DNA of 64,000 nt from Streptomyces buecherae (GTDB lineage: Bacteria; Actinomycetota; Actinomycetes; Streptomycetales; Streptomycetaceae), in contig NZ_CP060404.1 of assembly GCF_014295035.1 (NCBI RefSeq), positions 4,806,001 through 4,870,000 of the forward strand, written 5' to 3'. The notes under the pieces were generated by a model. That model was given only the letters and a program-made list of their open reading frames with translations, was not told the DNA's origin and ran no database searches. The stretch's first letter is position 1, and each line of letters opens with the position of its first letter. The position numbers and the translations under genes are program-made. Positions 36,174 through 44,286 of this stretch are shown here, in pieces.

Positions 36174-37136
36174 ATGAGACTCGGTGTCCTGGATGTGGGT
36201 TCGAACACGGTGCATCTCCTGGTGGTGGACGCGCACCCCGGTGCCCGGCCGCTGCCCGCGCACTCCCACAAGGCGGAATTGCGCCTGGCCGAGCTGCTGG
36301 ACGCGGACGGCGCGATCGGCAGCGACGGCATCGACCGGCTGATCGGGGTGGTCGCCGACGCGCTCCAGGCGGCCGAGGACAAGGGCTGCGAGAACGTGCT
36401 CCCGTTCGCGACCTCCGCGGTGCGCGAGGCCACCAACGCCGACGAGGTGCTGGCCCGCGTCGCGGCCGAGACCGGCGTGCGGCTCGCGGTGCTCACCGGC
36501 GACGAGGAGGCGCGGCTGACCTTCCTCGCGGTGCGCCGCTGGTTCGGCTGGTCGGCCGGGCGGCTGCTGGTGCTCGACATCGGCGGCGGCTCGCTGGAGA
36601 TCGCGTACGGCATGGACGAGGAGCCCGACGCGGCGGCCTCGTTGCCGCTCGGCGCGGGCCGGCTCACCGCCGGCTGGCTGCCCGGCGACCCGCCGGACAC
36701 GAACGACGTGCGGGCCCTGCGGCGGCACGTGCGGGCCCAGATAGCGCACGTCGTCGGCGACTTCAGCCGGCTGGGGCGGCCCGACCACGTGGTGGCCACC
36801 TCCAAGACGTTCAAGCAGTTGGCGCGCCTCGCGGGCGCCGCGCGCTCGGCCGAGGGGCTGTACGTCCAGCGCGCGCTGAGCCGCGCGGCCCTCGCCGACT
36901 GGGTCTCCCGGCTGGCCGGCATGCCGACGGCCGAGCGCGCCGAACTGCCCGGGGTCTCGGCCGGTCGGGCGGGGCAGCTCGTGGCCGGGGCGCTGGTCGC
37001 CGAGGCCGCGATGGACCTCTTCGACGTCGACGAGCTGGAGATCTGTCCCTGGGCGCTGCGCGAGGGCGTGATCCTGCGCCGCCTCGACCACCTCCCCGCG
37101 GAACGCCCGGCCCTCGGCCAGCTCCCGCCCGCCTGA
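36174..37136 (+). CDS. Ppx/GppA-family phosphatase
   Basis: The family hydrolyses inorganic polyphosphate or the pppGpp 5'-gamma phosphate. The 320-residue product has the ASKHA fold: phosphate-1 LGVLDVGSNTVHLLV (3-17), catalytic Glu region FATSAVREATN, GDEEARLTFLAV, and phosphate-2 LVLDIGGGSLEIAYG. It is the short actinobacterial form lacking the C-terminal HD domain of E. coli Ppx. Whether polyphosphate or pppGpp is the substrate cannot be decided from sequence. It starts at ATG 36174 and is monocistronic in appearance. Confidence 0.93.
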   Translation: MRLGVLDVGSNTVHLLVVDAHPGARPLPAHSHKAELRLAELLDADGAIGSDGIDRLIGVVADALQAAEDKGCENVLPFATSAVREATNADEVLARVAAETGVRLAVLTGDEEARLTFLAVRRWFGWSAGRLLVLDIGGGSLEIAYGMDEEPDAAASLPLGAGRLTAGWLPGDPPDTNDVRALRRHVRAQIAHVVGDFSRLGRPDHVVATSKTFKQLARLAGAARSAEGLYVQRALSRAALADWVSRLAGMPTAERAELPGVSAGRAGQLVAGALVAEAAMDLFDVDELEICPWALREGVILRRLDHLPAERPALGQLPPA

Positions 37137-37365
37137 GCGCGCGCCCGACCCCGCCCGCCTGAGCGCGCCGGGCCGGTACGAGCCGTACGGGCCGTAGGAG
37201 CCGTACGACCGGGTGCGACCCCGTTCGACCGAGTGCGACCGGGTACGGCCGGGTACGGCCAGGGCCCCGCGCCCCTGCCAGTGCGGTCATTTCCGGGGCC
37301 CGGTCCGTACCGCCTCGGCCAGGCAGCCTGCTGCCGGGGCGGCGACACGCCGTACGCTGTCCCTC

Positions 37366-38229
37366 GTGACAGAGCCAGAGCCAGTGGTGCGCATCCCGGA
37401 TGCGAAGGTCGCCCTGTCCACGGCCTCCGTCTACCCGGAGTCCACGGCGGCGGCCTTCGAGATCGCGGCGCGTTTGGGATACGACGGCGTCGAAGTGATG
37501 GTCTGGACGGACCCGGTCAGCCAGGACATCGAGGCGCTGCGCAGACTGTCCGACTACCACCAGGTGCCGATCCTGGCCGTGCACGCGCCCTGCCTGCTGA
37601 TCACCCAGCGCGTGTGGTCCACCGACCCGTGGGTCAAGCTCAAGCGGGCCCGCGCCGCGGCCGAGCGGCTCGGCGCCTCCACCGTGGTGGTGCACCCGCC
37701 CTTCCGCTGGCAGCGCTCGTACGCCCGGGACTTCGTCAGCGGCATCTGGCGGATGGCCGACGAGACCGACGTCCAGTTCGCCGTCGAGAACATGTACCCC
37801 TGGCGCTACCGCGACCGCGAGATGCTCGCCTACGCGCCCGGCTGGGACGTCACCAAGGACGACTACCGGCACTTCACGGTCGACCTCTCGCACACCGCCA
37901 CCGCCCGCACCGAGGCGCTGGAGATGGTGGACCGGATGGGCGACCGGCTGGCCCACGTCCACCTCGCCGACGGGACGGGCTCCGGCAAGGACGAGCACCT
38001 GGTGCCGGGCCGCGGCAGTCAGCCGTGCGCCGCGCTGCTGGAGCGGCTGGCCGCCAACGGCTTCACCGGCCACGTCGTCGTCGAGGTCAACACGCGGCGC
38101 GCGATGTCCTCCGCCGAGCGCGAGGCCGACCTCGCCGAGGCGCTGGCCTTCACCCGGCTGCACCTGGCATCGCCGTCCCGGCCGCACCGGGTGCCGGGGG
38201 ACCGCGACGACTGGATGACCGGATCATGA
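37366..38229 (+). CDS. Sugar-phosphate isomerase/epimerase-like TIM-barrel protein
   Basis: The 287-residue AP-endonuclease-2/xylose-isomerase-like barrel starts at GTG 37366. A TACGCT hexamer at 37353-37358 sits about 8 bp upstream, so the transcript may be leaderless. Metal-site segments are GYDGVEVMVW, VHAPCLL, TVVVHPPFRWQ, FAVENMYPWR, FTVDLSHTA, RLAHVHLADG and HVVVEVNTRRA. The Glu, Asp, His and Glu ligands of the family are thus present. The substrate is unknown. Its stop overlaps the start of a TetR regulator (ATGA), indicating translational coupling. Confidence 0.88.
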   Translation: MTEPEPVVRIPDAKVALSTASVYPESTAAAFEIAARLGYDGVEVMVWTDPVSQDIEALRRLSDYHQVPILAVHAPCLLITQRVWSTDPWVKLKRARAAAERLGASTVVVHPPFRWQRSYARDFVSGIWRMADETDVQFAVENMYPWRYRDREMLAYAPGWDVTKDDYRHFTVDLSHTATARTEALEMVDRMGDRLAHVHLADGTGSGKDEHLVPGRGSQPCAALLERLAANGFTGHVVVEVNTRRAMSSAEREADLAEALAFTRLHLASPSRPHRVPGDRDDWMTGS

Positions 38230-38870
38230 GCGAGGGCCTGGCCGCGCCCCGCCGACGGGGCCGCCCGGCCCGGGCGGCGGCCGGCGGCGAACCGGCGGCG
38301 CGGGACCGCATCCTGTCGGCGGCGCGCAGCGAGTTCGCCGAGCGCGGCTACGACAAGGCGTCCATCCGCGGCATCGCCAAGGGCGCCGGCGTCGATCCGG
38401 CCCTGGTCCACCACTACTTCGGCACCAAGGACCAGGTCTTCGCCGCCGCCATCGAGCGGGCCTTCGAGCCCGCGCTGCGCGCCCCCGACATGCTGCTCGC
38501 CGGCTCGCACGAGGAGCAGGGGGAGCGGCTGGCCCGGTTCTTCCTCGGCATCTGGGAGAACCCGACGCACCGCGAGCCGCTGCTGGCGATCGTGCGCTCG
38601 GCCGTGGGCAACGAGGCGGCGGCGGCCGTCTTCCGCGACCTGGTCTCCAGCCGGCTCGTCGCGCGGGTCGCGGCCCAGTTGGGTGTCCCGGACCCGCGAC
38701 TGCGCGCCGAACTCGCCGCGGCCCAGTTGGTGGGCATCGCGCTGCTGCGGTACGTGATCAAGATGAGGCCGCTGGCGGACGCCGACCCGGAGCACGTGAT
38801 CGCCCTGGTCGCGCCGGGCGTGCAGCGCCTGCTCACCGGCCCCGACCCGCTCGACGCCCCCGCCGCCTGA
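38226..38870 (+). CDS. TetR-family transcriptional regulator
   Basis: The 214-residue protein has the N-terminal TetR DNA-binding domain after a basic leader (RRRGRPARA). ARDRILSAARSEFAERGYDK, then SIRGIAKGAGVDPALVHHYF and GTKDQVFAAAIER are diagnostic. The C-terminal ligand domain is of the TetR_C type (LARFFLGIWENPTHREPLLA). It overlaps the isomerase gene by 4 bp and probably regulates that operon or a linked function. The effector is unknown. Confidence 0.93.
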   Translation: MSEGLAAPRRRGRPARAAAGGEPAARDRILSAARSEFAERGYDKASIRGIAKGAGVDPALVHHYFGTKDQVFAAAIERAFEPALRAPDMLLAGSHEEQGERLARFFLGIWENPTHREPLLAIVRSAVGNEAAAAVFRDLVSSRLVARVAAQLGVPDPRLRAELAAAQLVGIALLRYVIKMRPLADADPEHVIALVAPGVQRLLTGPDPLDAPAA

Positions 38871-39098
38871 CGGCCCACCCCCGCGCGGCGCCGGCCCCGC
38901 CGGTCGCACCCGCCGCGACCACGGCCCGAGCGCCGCCCGACCGCCGCCCGGCACCGCCCGACCACCGCCCGGCCCGTCTCACATCGCGGGAAAGGCGTCC
39001 GGATCTTGGAGCCGGGGCGTAGGCTCGTACGACACCGTACGCAGGCCCCGACGTACGCAGCGGCGTACGCGCCAAGGCATCACCAGGGAGTGAGCACC

Positions 39099-40961
39099 GT
39101 GCCCGAGCTGAGGTCCCGCACCGTCACCCACGGCCGCAACATGGCGGGCGCCCGCGCCCTGATGCGGGCCTCGGGGGTAGCGAGCGAGGACATCGGCAAG
39201 CCGATCGTCGCGGTCGCCAACTCCTTCACCGAGTTCGTGCCGGGCCACACCCACCTCCAGCCCGTGGGCCGGATCGTGAGCGCCGCGATCCAGGCGGCGG
39301 GGGCCGTGCCGCGCGAGTTCAACACGATCGCCGTGGACGACGGCATCGCCATGGGCCACGGCGGCATGCTCTACAGCCTGCCCTCGCGGGACCTGATCGC
39401 CGACTCGGTGGAGTACATGGTCGAGGCGCACTGCGCCGACGCCCTGATCTGCATCTCCAACTGCGACAAGATCACTCCGGGCATGCTGATGGCGGCGCTG
39501 CGCCTGAACATCCCCACCATCTTCGTCTCCGGCGGCCCGATGGAGGCCGGCCAGGCCACCCTGGTCGACGGCACCGTCCGCAAGCTCGACCTGGTCAACG
39601 CGATCAGCGACGCGGTCAACGAGAGCGTCTCGGACGAGGACATCCTCCGCATCGAGGAGAACGCCTGCCCCACCTGCGGCTCGTGTTCCGGCATGTTCAC
39701 CGCCAACTCGATGAACTGCCTCGCCGAGGCCATCGGCCTGGCCCTGCCCGGCAACGGCTCGGTGCTCGCCACGCACACCGCCCGCAAGGAGCTGTACGAG
39801 CGGGCCGGCGCCACCGTCGTGGAGCTGACCCGGCGCTACTACGGCGAGGGCGACGAGCGGGTGCTGCCGCGCAACATCGCCACCCACGCCGCGTTCGAGA
39901 ACGCCATGGCCCTGGACATCGCCATGGGCGGCTCCACCAACACGATCCTGCACCTGCTGGCCGCGGCCCTCGAAGCCGGCGCCGACTACGACCTGAGCGA
40001 CATCGACGCCGTCTCGCGCCGCGTCCCCTGCCTGGCCAAGGTCGCCCCGAACGTCGCGCCCGGCGGCACGTACTACATGGAGGACGTGCACCGCGCCGGC
40101 GGCATCCCCGCCATCCTCGGCGAGCTGTACCGCGCCGGGCTGCTCAACGAGGACGTGCACACCGTCCACTCCGCGAGCATCAAGGAGTGGCTGGACGCGT
40201 GGGACGTGCGCGGCGGCTCGGCCAGCGCGGAGGCGATCGAGCTGTGGCACGCGGCGCCCGGCTGCAAGCGCTCCGCCGAGGCGTTCTCGCAGTCCGAGCG
40301 CTGGGACACGCTCGACACCGACGCCGCGAACGGCTGCATCCGCGACGCCGAGCACGCCTACTCGGCCGACGGCGGCCTCGCCGTGCTGCGCGGCAACCTC
40401 GCCCCGGACGGCTGCGTCGTGAAGACCGCCGGCGTCGACGAGTCGATCTGGACCTTCGAGGGCCCGGCCGTCGTCTGCGAGTCGCAGGAGGAGGCCGTCG
40501 ACAAGATCCTGAACAAGGCGATCAAGCCGGGCGACGTCGTCGTCATCCGCTACGAGGGCCCCAAGGGCGGCCCCGGCATGCAGGAGATGCTCTACCCGAC
40601 CTCGTTCCTCAAGGGCCGCGGCCTCGGCAAGACCTGCGCCCTGGTCACCGACGGCCGCTTCTCCGGCGGCACCTCGGGCCTGTCGATCGGCCACGCGTCC
40701 CCCGAGGCGGCCTCCGGCGGTGCCATCGCGCTGGTCGAGGACGGCGACCTGATCCGCATCGACATCCCCGGCCGCACCATCCAACTCCAGGTCTCCGACG
40801 AGGAGTTGGCCACCCGCCGCACGGCCCTCCTGGAACGCCTGGGCGGCTACCGACCGGTCGCCCGCGAACGCAAGGTCTCCCAGGCGCTGCGCGCGTACGC
40901 GGCGATGGCCACCAGCGCGGACAAGGGCGCGGTGCGGGACGTCGGCCTGCTGGGCGGCTGA
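39099..40961 (+). CDS. ilvD: IlvD, dihydroxy-acid dehydratase
   Basis: IlvD dehydrates 2,3-dihydroxy-3-methyl acids in valine, isoleucine and leucine synthesis, and supplies pantothenate precursors. The 620-residue product starts at GTG 39099 (SD GGGAG, MPELRSRTVTHGRN). Iron-sulfur and magnesium ligands are visible in CISNCDKITPG (C122, D123, K124) and CPTCGSCSGMFTANS (C193, C196). FVSGGPMEAG and the C-terminal TDGRFSGGTSGLSIGH are present. It is the long, E. coli-like form. No other ilv genes are adjacent. Short GTACG words recur upstream (39026-39070). Confidence 0.97.
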   Translation: MPELRSRTVTHGRNMAGARALMRASGVASEDIGKPIVAVANSFTEFVPGHTHLQPVGRIVSAAIQAAGAVPREFNTIAVDDGIAMGHGGMLYSLPSRDLIADSVEYMVEAHCADALICISNCDKITPGMLMAALRLNIPTIFVSGGPMEAGQATLVDGTVRKLDLVNAISDAVNESVSDEDILRIEENACPTCGSCSGMFTANSMNCLAEAIGLALPGNGSVLATHTARKELYERAGATVVELTRRYYGEGDERVLPRNIATHAAFENAMALDIAMGGSTNTILHLLAAALEAGADYDLSDIDAVSRRVPCLAKVAPNVAPGGTYYMEDVHRAGGIPAILGELYRAGLLNEDVHTVHSASIKEWLDAWDVRGGSASAEAIELWHAAPGCKRSAEAFSQSERWDTLDTDAANGCIRDAEHAYSADGGLAVLRGNLAPDGCVVKTAGVDESIWTFEGPAVVCESQEEAVDKILNKAIKPGDVVVIRYEGPKGGPGMQEMLYPTSFLKGRGLGKTCALVTDGRFSGGTSGLSIGHASPEAASGGAIALVEDGDLIRIDIPGRTIQLQVSDEELATRRTALLERLGGYRPVARERKVSQALRAYAAMATSADKGAVRDVGLLGG

Positions 40962-41001
40962 CGCGGCGGCGCGGCGGCGCGCTGACGCGCTGACCACGGA
41001 G

Positions 41002-41030
41002 GAGGCGGCGGCCCGACGGGCCGCCGCCTC
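41002..41030 (+). terminator. Terminator of ilvD
   Basis: A 13-bp perfect stem GAGGCGGCGGCCC/GGGCCGCCGCCTC closes a 3-nt GAC loop and is followed by TTTCGT, 40 bp after the ilvD stop. Confidence 0.9.
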
Positions 41031-41104
41031 TTTCGTGCGTACGGACCCCTCCGGCTACAGCGCGTCAGCGTCCCGCTACGCTCGCGCCCCTAAGGAGGTC
41101 CACC

Positions 41105-41503
41105 ATGACGACACCACCCGGCCCGAACCCGTACCAGAGCGGCCCCAGCCCGTACCAGGGCGACCCGAACCCGTACCAGACCACTCCGCCGACCACCCCG
41201 ACGTCACCGCAGCAGCCGCACCAGCAACCGCCCCCGGGCTGGCCCGGCTACCCCCCGTACTACGTGGCGGCCCAACGGACCAACGGCTTAGCCGTCGCGT
41301 CCATGGTGCTGGGCATCCTGTGGCTCTACTGGGTCGGCAGCATCCTCGCGCTGATCTTCGGCTACGTGGCCCGCAACCAGATCCGCGAGCGGGGCGAGGG
41401 CGGCGGGGGCATGGCCACCGCCGGCATCGTGCTCGGCTGGGTCGGCGCCGGGACGCTCGCGGCCGTGATGTTCTTCGCCTTCTTCCTCAACATGAGGTAC
41501 TGA
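41105..41503 (+). CDS. DUF4190 membrane protein, copy 1
   Basis: The 132-residue protein starts at ATG 41105 behind a perfect AAGGAGGTCCACC. Residues 1-55 are a Pro/Tyr/Gln-rich cytoplasmic tail with repeats of NPYQ/SPYQ. Two TM helices follow (NGLAVASMVLGILWLYWVGS and AGIVLGWVGAGTLAAVMFFA), separated by the DUF4190 signature FGYVARNQIRERGEGG. The family is common in actinobacteria, and its function is unknown. A second, frameshifted paralogue lies 200 bp downstream. Confidence 0.92.
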   Translation: MTTPPGPNPYQSGPSPYQGDPNPYQTTPPTTPTSPQQPHQQPPPGWPGYPPYYVAAQRTNGLAVASMVLGILWLYWVGSILALIFGYVARNQIRERGEGGGGMATAGIVLGWVGAGTLAAVMFFAFFLNMRY

Positions 41504-41700
41504 GCCGCTCGCGCTCGGCGGCTGTCGGAGAGCGGGTAGGTGCGGCTGTCGATGGGCAGCCGCACCGATTCCGGCAGGTACGGCGCTGGCGCGGCGGGTG
41601 CGGCGCCACGCGGCGCGGCGGGTGCTTCGGTGCGACGGGGACCCCTCCCATGGGTGGCGTGGCAACCTGCCGCCACGCTCGCGTCGCTAGGAGGGCCGCC

Positions 41701-42070
41701 GTGGCCACGCCGCCCGACCGGGGCCCGACTCCGGGCGTCCCGGAGCCGCCCCCGCGCCACCCCCCCCGACCACCCCGCCCCACCAGCAGTCGGGGCCCAC
41801 TCGAACTGGCCCGGCTACCCGCCGTATCGCGCACGGCCCGCGCGGATCAACGGGATGACCGTCGCCGCCTTGGTGCTGGGCGTCGCTTGGCTCTTCTGGA
41901 TCGGCAGTGCCTTCGCGCTGGGCTTCGGATACGTGGCCCGCCAACAGATCAGGGAGCGGGGTGAGGGCGGCTGGGGCATGGCCACCGCCGGCGTCGTGCT
42001 CGGCTGGGTGGCCTTCGGCCTGCTGGGGCTGTCGATAGCCGTCGCCATCGCCGAACCCGCCCCGTACTGA
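41701..42070 (+). pseudogene. DUF4190 paralogue, copy 2, frameshifted in a C8 tract
   Basis: A strong SD (AGGAGGG, 5-nt spacing) precedes GTG 41701, which opens MATPPDRGPTPGVPEPPPRH. At the C8 run 41760-41767 this frame leaves the coding path. Removing one C would continue it as PPDHPAPPAVGAHSNWPGYP and then the DUF4190 core (VAALVLGVAWLFWIGSAFAL, FGYVARQQIRERGEGG, ending EPAPY at 42070). It is a tandem duplicate of the preceding gene. The extra C may be a sequencing error, a real inactivation or a phase-variable tract. A start at ATG 41854 (MTVAALVLG) would give a shortened membrane protein. Confidence 0.75.
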
Positions 42071-42154
42071 CCCGCTCGCGCTCGGCGGCCGGCCGGCCGA
42101 GGGACGTCCGGAGAGGTCAACGGCCAGCCCGAGTCGGGAAGTTGGGCCGTACGG

Positions 42155-43189
42155 TCAGGCGCCGGCGCTCCGCCGCCGGACCGTGCGCTCCAGGACGCCG
42201 AGGGTGGCCCGCAGGGCCGACTCCGGAACCACCGGGAAGACGAGTCGCCGCCGCCACTCCTCGGCGACCTCGGACCAGTCGTGGTACGAGGTGACGAGGG
42301 TGCCGCCGTCGGTCGGGGCCAACCGGTAGCCGTAGACGTGCCCCACGTGCGGCCGGACGCGCCGGCCCTCGACGGTCCAGGCGATCTCCACATCCGGCGT
42401 GAACCGGGTGATCACCACCTCGACGTCGTACCTGCCCAGCGGCCGGTCCCCGAGCGCCTCCCGGTCCATGTGCACCGTGAACCGGTCGCCGGCCGCCGCG
42501 ACCGGCCCGCCCTCGGCGCCGAGCAGCATGCCCGAGGCGTCGATCTCCACGTGGCCCGCCGGGTCGGCCAGCACCGCGAAGACGGCGGAGGCGGGGGCCG
42601 GGACCAGCCGGGAGACCTCGACCCGTTCCGGGCCGCTGGGCTCGCCCGGCGTGTAGCCGGTGACGGTCAGGGTCGCGCGGCCGAGGGTGTGGCCGGCCAT
42701 GGCGAAGCCGAGCGCGGCCGGGGTGGCGTCGGCCGGGACGCCGATCGTGGCGACATCGAGGGCGTGCACGGCGATGACGTACCGGTGCGCGCCGTGCCCG
42801 GCCGGCGGGGCGGCACCGACGAAGCGGGCCGCGCGGGCGTCGTTGGGGAGTTGGAAGGCGCCGCCCGGAAGACCCGAGCCCGCCTCGTCGCCGGCGCCCT
42901 CGGGCAACTCGGTGATATCGGCGGGAATGTCGGCGACCGCCCAGTGCCAGAACCCGGACCCGGTGGGGGCGTCGGGGTCGTACACGGTGACGGCGAAGCT
43001 CCTGGTCCCCTCCGGCGCCCCGCGCCAGGACAACTGCGGGGAGGCGTCCCTGCCGCCGGGCACGCCGAAGATCCCGGAGTACTGCTCGGGCGGCCAGGGG
43101 GCGCCGTCGCTGACGGTGGTGCTGGTGACGGTGAAGTCGGCGGCGGACGCCGCTTCGGCGAGGCGGCTGGGGGAGGTGTGGGCGCGCAT
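42155..43189 (-). CDS. Fusion of YbhB/PEBP domain and SRPBCC domain
   Basis: From ATG 43189 (SD AAAGGAA) the product is 344 residues. Residues 12-165 form a phosphatidylethanolamine-binding protein domain of YbhB type: SPQLSWRGAPEGTRSFAVTV, the DPDAPTGSGFWHWAV signature, and GAHRYVIAVHALD. Residues 175-335 resemble a START/SRPBCC ligand-binding domain (VEVSRLVPAPASAVFAVLAD, then GRYDVEVVITRFTPDVEIAW and TLVTSYHDWSEV). Two hydrophobic-ligand domains in one chain are unusual. It is divergent from a GntR regulator with a palindrome between them, which suggests ligand-responsive control. Confidence 0.85.
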   Translation of the reverse strand: MRAHTSPSRLAEAASAADFTVTSTTVSDGAPWPPEQYSGIFGVPGGRDASPQLSWRGAPEGTRSFAVTVYDPDAPTGSGFWHWAVADIPADITELPEGAGDEAGSGLPGGAFQLPNDARAARFVGAAPPAGHGAHRYVIAVHALDVATIGVPADATPAALGFAMAGHTLGRATLTVTGYTPGEPSGPERVEVSRLVPAPASAVFAVLADPAGHVEIDASGMLLGAEGGPVAAAGDRFTVHMDREALGDRPLGRYDVEVVITRFTPDVEIAWTVEGRRVRPHVGHVYGYRLAPTDGGTLVTSYHDWSEVAEEWRRRLVFPVVPESALRATLGVLERTVRRRSAGA

Positions 43190-43326
43190 CGAGTGGTTCC
43201 TTTCGGGCCGTGCGGTGGGCCGGCGGCGGCTTGGCCGGTACGACGGGCGCGCGGCGTTCGCGCCAGTGCGCCGGGGGCTCGACGACCGAGTGTCGCCGCC
43301 CGCCGCAGATAGATCGACCATAGCAG

Positions 43327-43342
43327 CGATAATCGATTATCG
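43327..43342 (+). promoter_or_regulatory. Perfect 16-bp palindrome, probable GntR operator
   Basis: CGATAATCGATTATCG is perfectly self-complementary and strikingly AT-rich for this genome. It lies in the 177-bp divergent spacer, 25 bp before the GntR start, covering the -35 zone of a TAAACT -10 hexamer at 43354-43359. A further half-site GAATCG follows at 43347. Its use by the adjacent regulator on both divergent genes is inferred. Confidence 0.6.
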
Positions 43343-43366
43343 AGAGAATCGTCTAAACTGCCCACC

Positions 43367-44095
43367 ATGACGCAGCCGGCCCGAACCCCCACCCCACCGG
43401 GGAAGCAGATGCTCTCCGAGCAGGTCTACGCCCACCTGCGGGACGCGATCATGCGCGGGCGGTACGCTCCCGGCGACGCCCTCAAACCGCAGGACCTGGC
43501 CAGGGAGCAGGGCGTGAGCCTGGCCGTCGTGCGCGAGGCGCTCGTCCGGGTGGTGGGCGAGGGGCTGGCCGACCGGTTGCCCAACCGAGGCTTCGCCGTC
43601 CCCGCCTTCTCGGACCGCCGCTGGCAGCAACTCGCGGAGGCTCGCCGGACCATCGAACCGGTCGTGCTGCGCATGTCCGTCGAGCGCGGCGACGTCGACT
43701 GGGAGGCCCGCGTACGCGCCGCCCACCACCGCCTGGCCCGCACCCCCGTGTACGCGCCGGGGGAGGGCGAGTTCTACAGCGCGGCCTGGGCCGAGGCCCA
43801 CCGCCTCTTCCACCGCACCCTCCTGGAAGGCTGCGACAACCCCGTCCTCCTGGAGACCTTCGACCGCATGTGGACCGCGAGCGAACTGGCCCGCCGCTGG
43901 TCGGCCCACCGCGACCCGACCCGCGACGGCATCGGCGAACACCGCCAACTGGAGGAAGCGGCCCTGGCCCGCGACGCGGACACGGCTGCCGCCGTACTGG
44001 CCCGCCATCTGACGTTGACGGCGGCGGCGTTGACGCGGGATGTGCGGGACGGCGCGGAGGACGAGGGCGAGGGCGCGGGAGCCGCGCGTAGCTGA
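43367..44095 (+). CDS. GntR-family (FadR/FCD type) transcriptional regulator
   Basis: The 242-residue protein begins at ATG 43367, about 8 bp from a -10-like TAAACT, so the mRNA is probably leaderless. Residues 14-80 are the GntR winged helix (LSEQVYAHLRDAIMRGRYAP, LAREQGVSLAVVREALVRVV). The C-terminal FCD domain has the helical acid-binding bundle (LAEARRTIEPVVLRMSVERG, HRLFHRTLLEGCDNP, EHRQLEEAALARD) with the His residues that usually hold a metal. It likely controls the divergent PEBP-SRPBCC gene and itself. Confidence 0.92.
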   Translation: MTQPARTPTPPGKQMLSEQVYAHLRDAIMRGRYAPGDALKPQDLAREQGVSLAVVREALVRVVGEGLADRLPNRGFAVPAFSDRRWQQLAEARRTIEPVVLRMSVERGDVDWEARVRAAHHRLARTPVYAPGEGEFYSAAWAEAHRLFHRTLLEGCDNPVLLETFDRMWTASELARRWSAHRDPTRDGIGEHRQLEEAALARDADTAAAVLARHLTLTAAALTRDVRDGAEDEGEGAGAARS

Positions 44096-44286
44096 GCCTT
44101 CGCCTGGGGCGCGTGGAAGGGGCCGGGCGGCGGGCGTGGGGTACGCCCGGGGCGGGGGCCCTGAGGACAGGAGGCTCGGGGGCAGGAGCCTCTGAGCGGC
44201 AGCCGGAACGGCCCCATTGTCAGTGCCGTCTGAGACGGTGCGGCCTGTGACCTCTCTCCCCAGTAGGACGAAGCCGGGGGTGCTCG

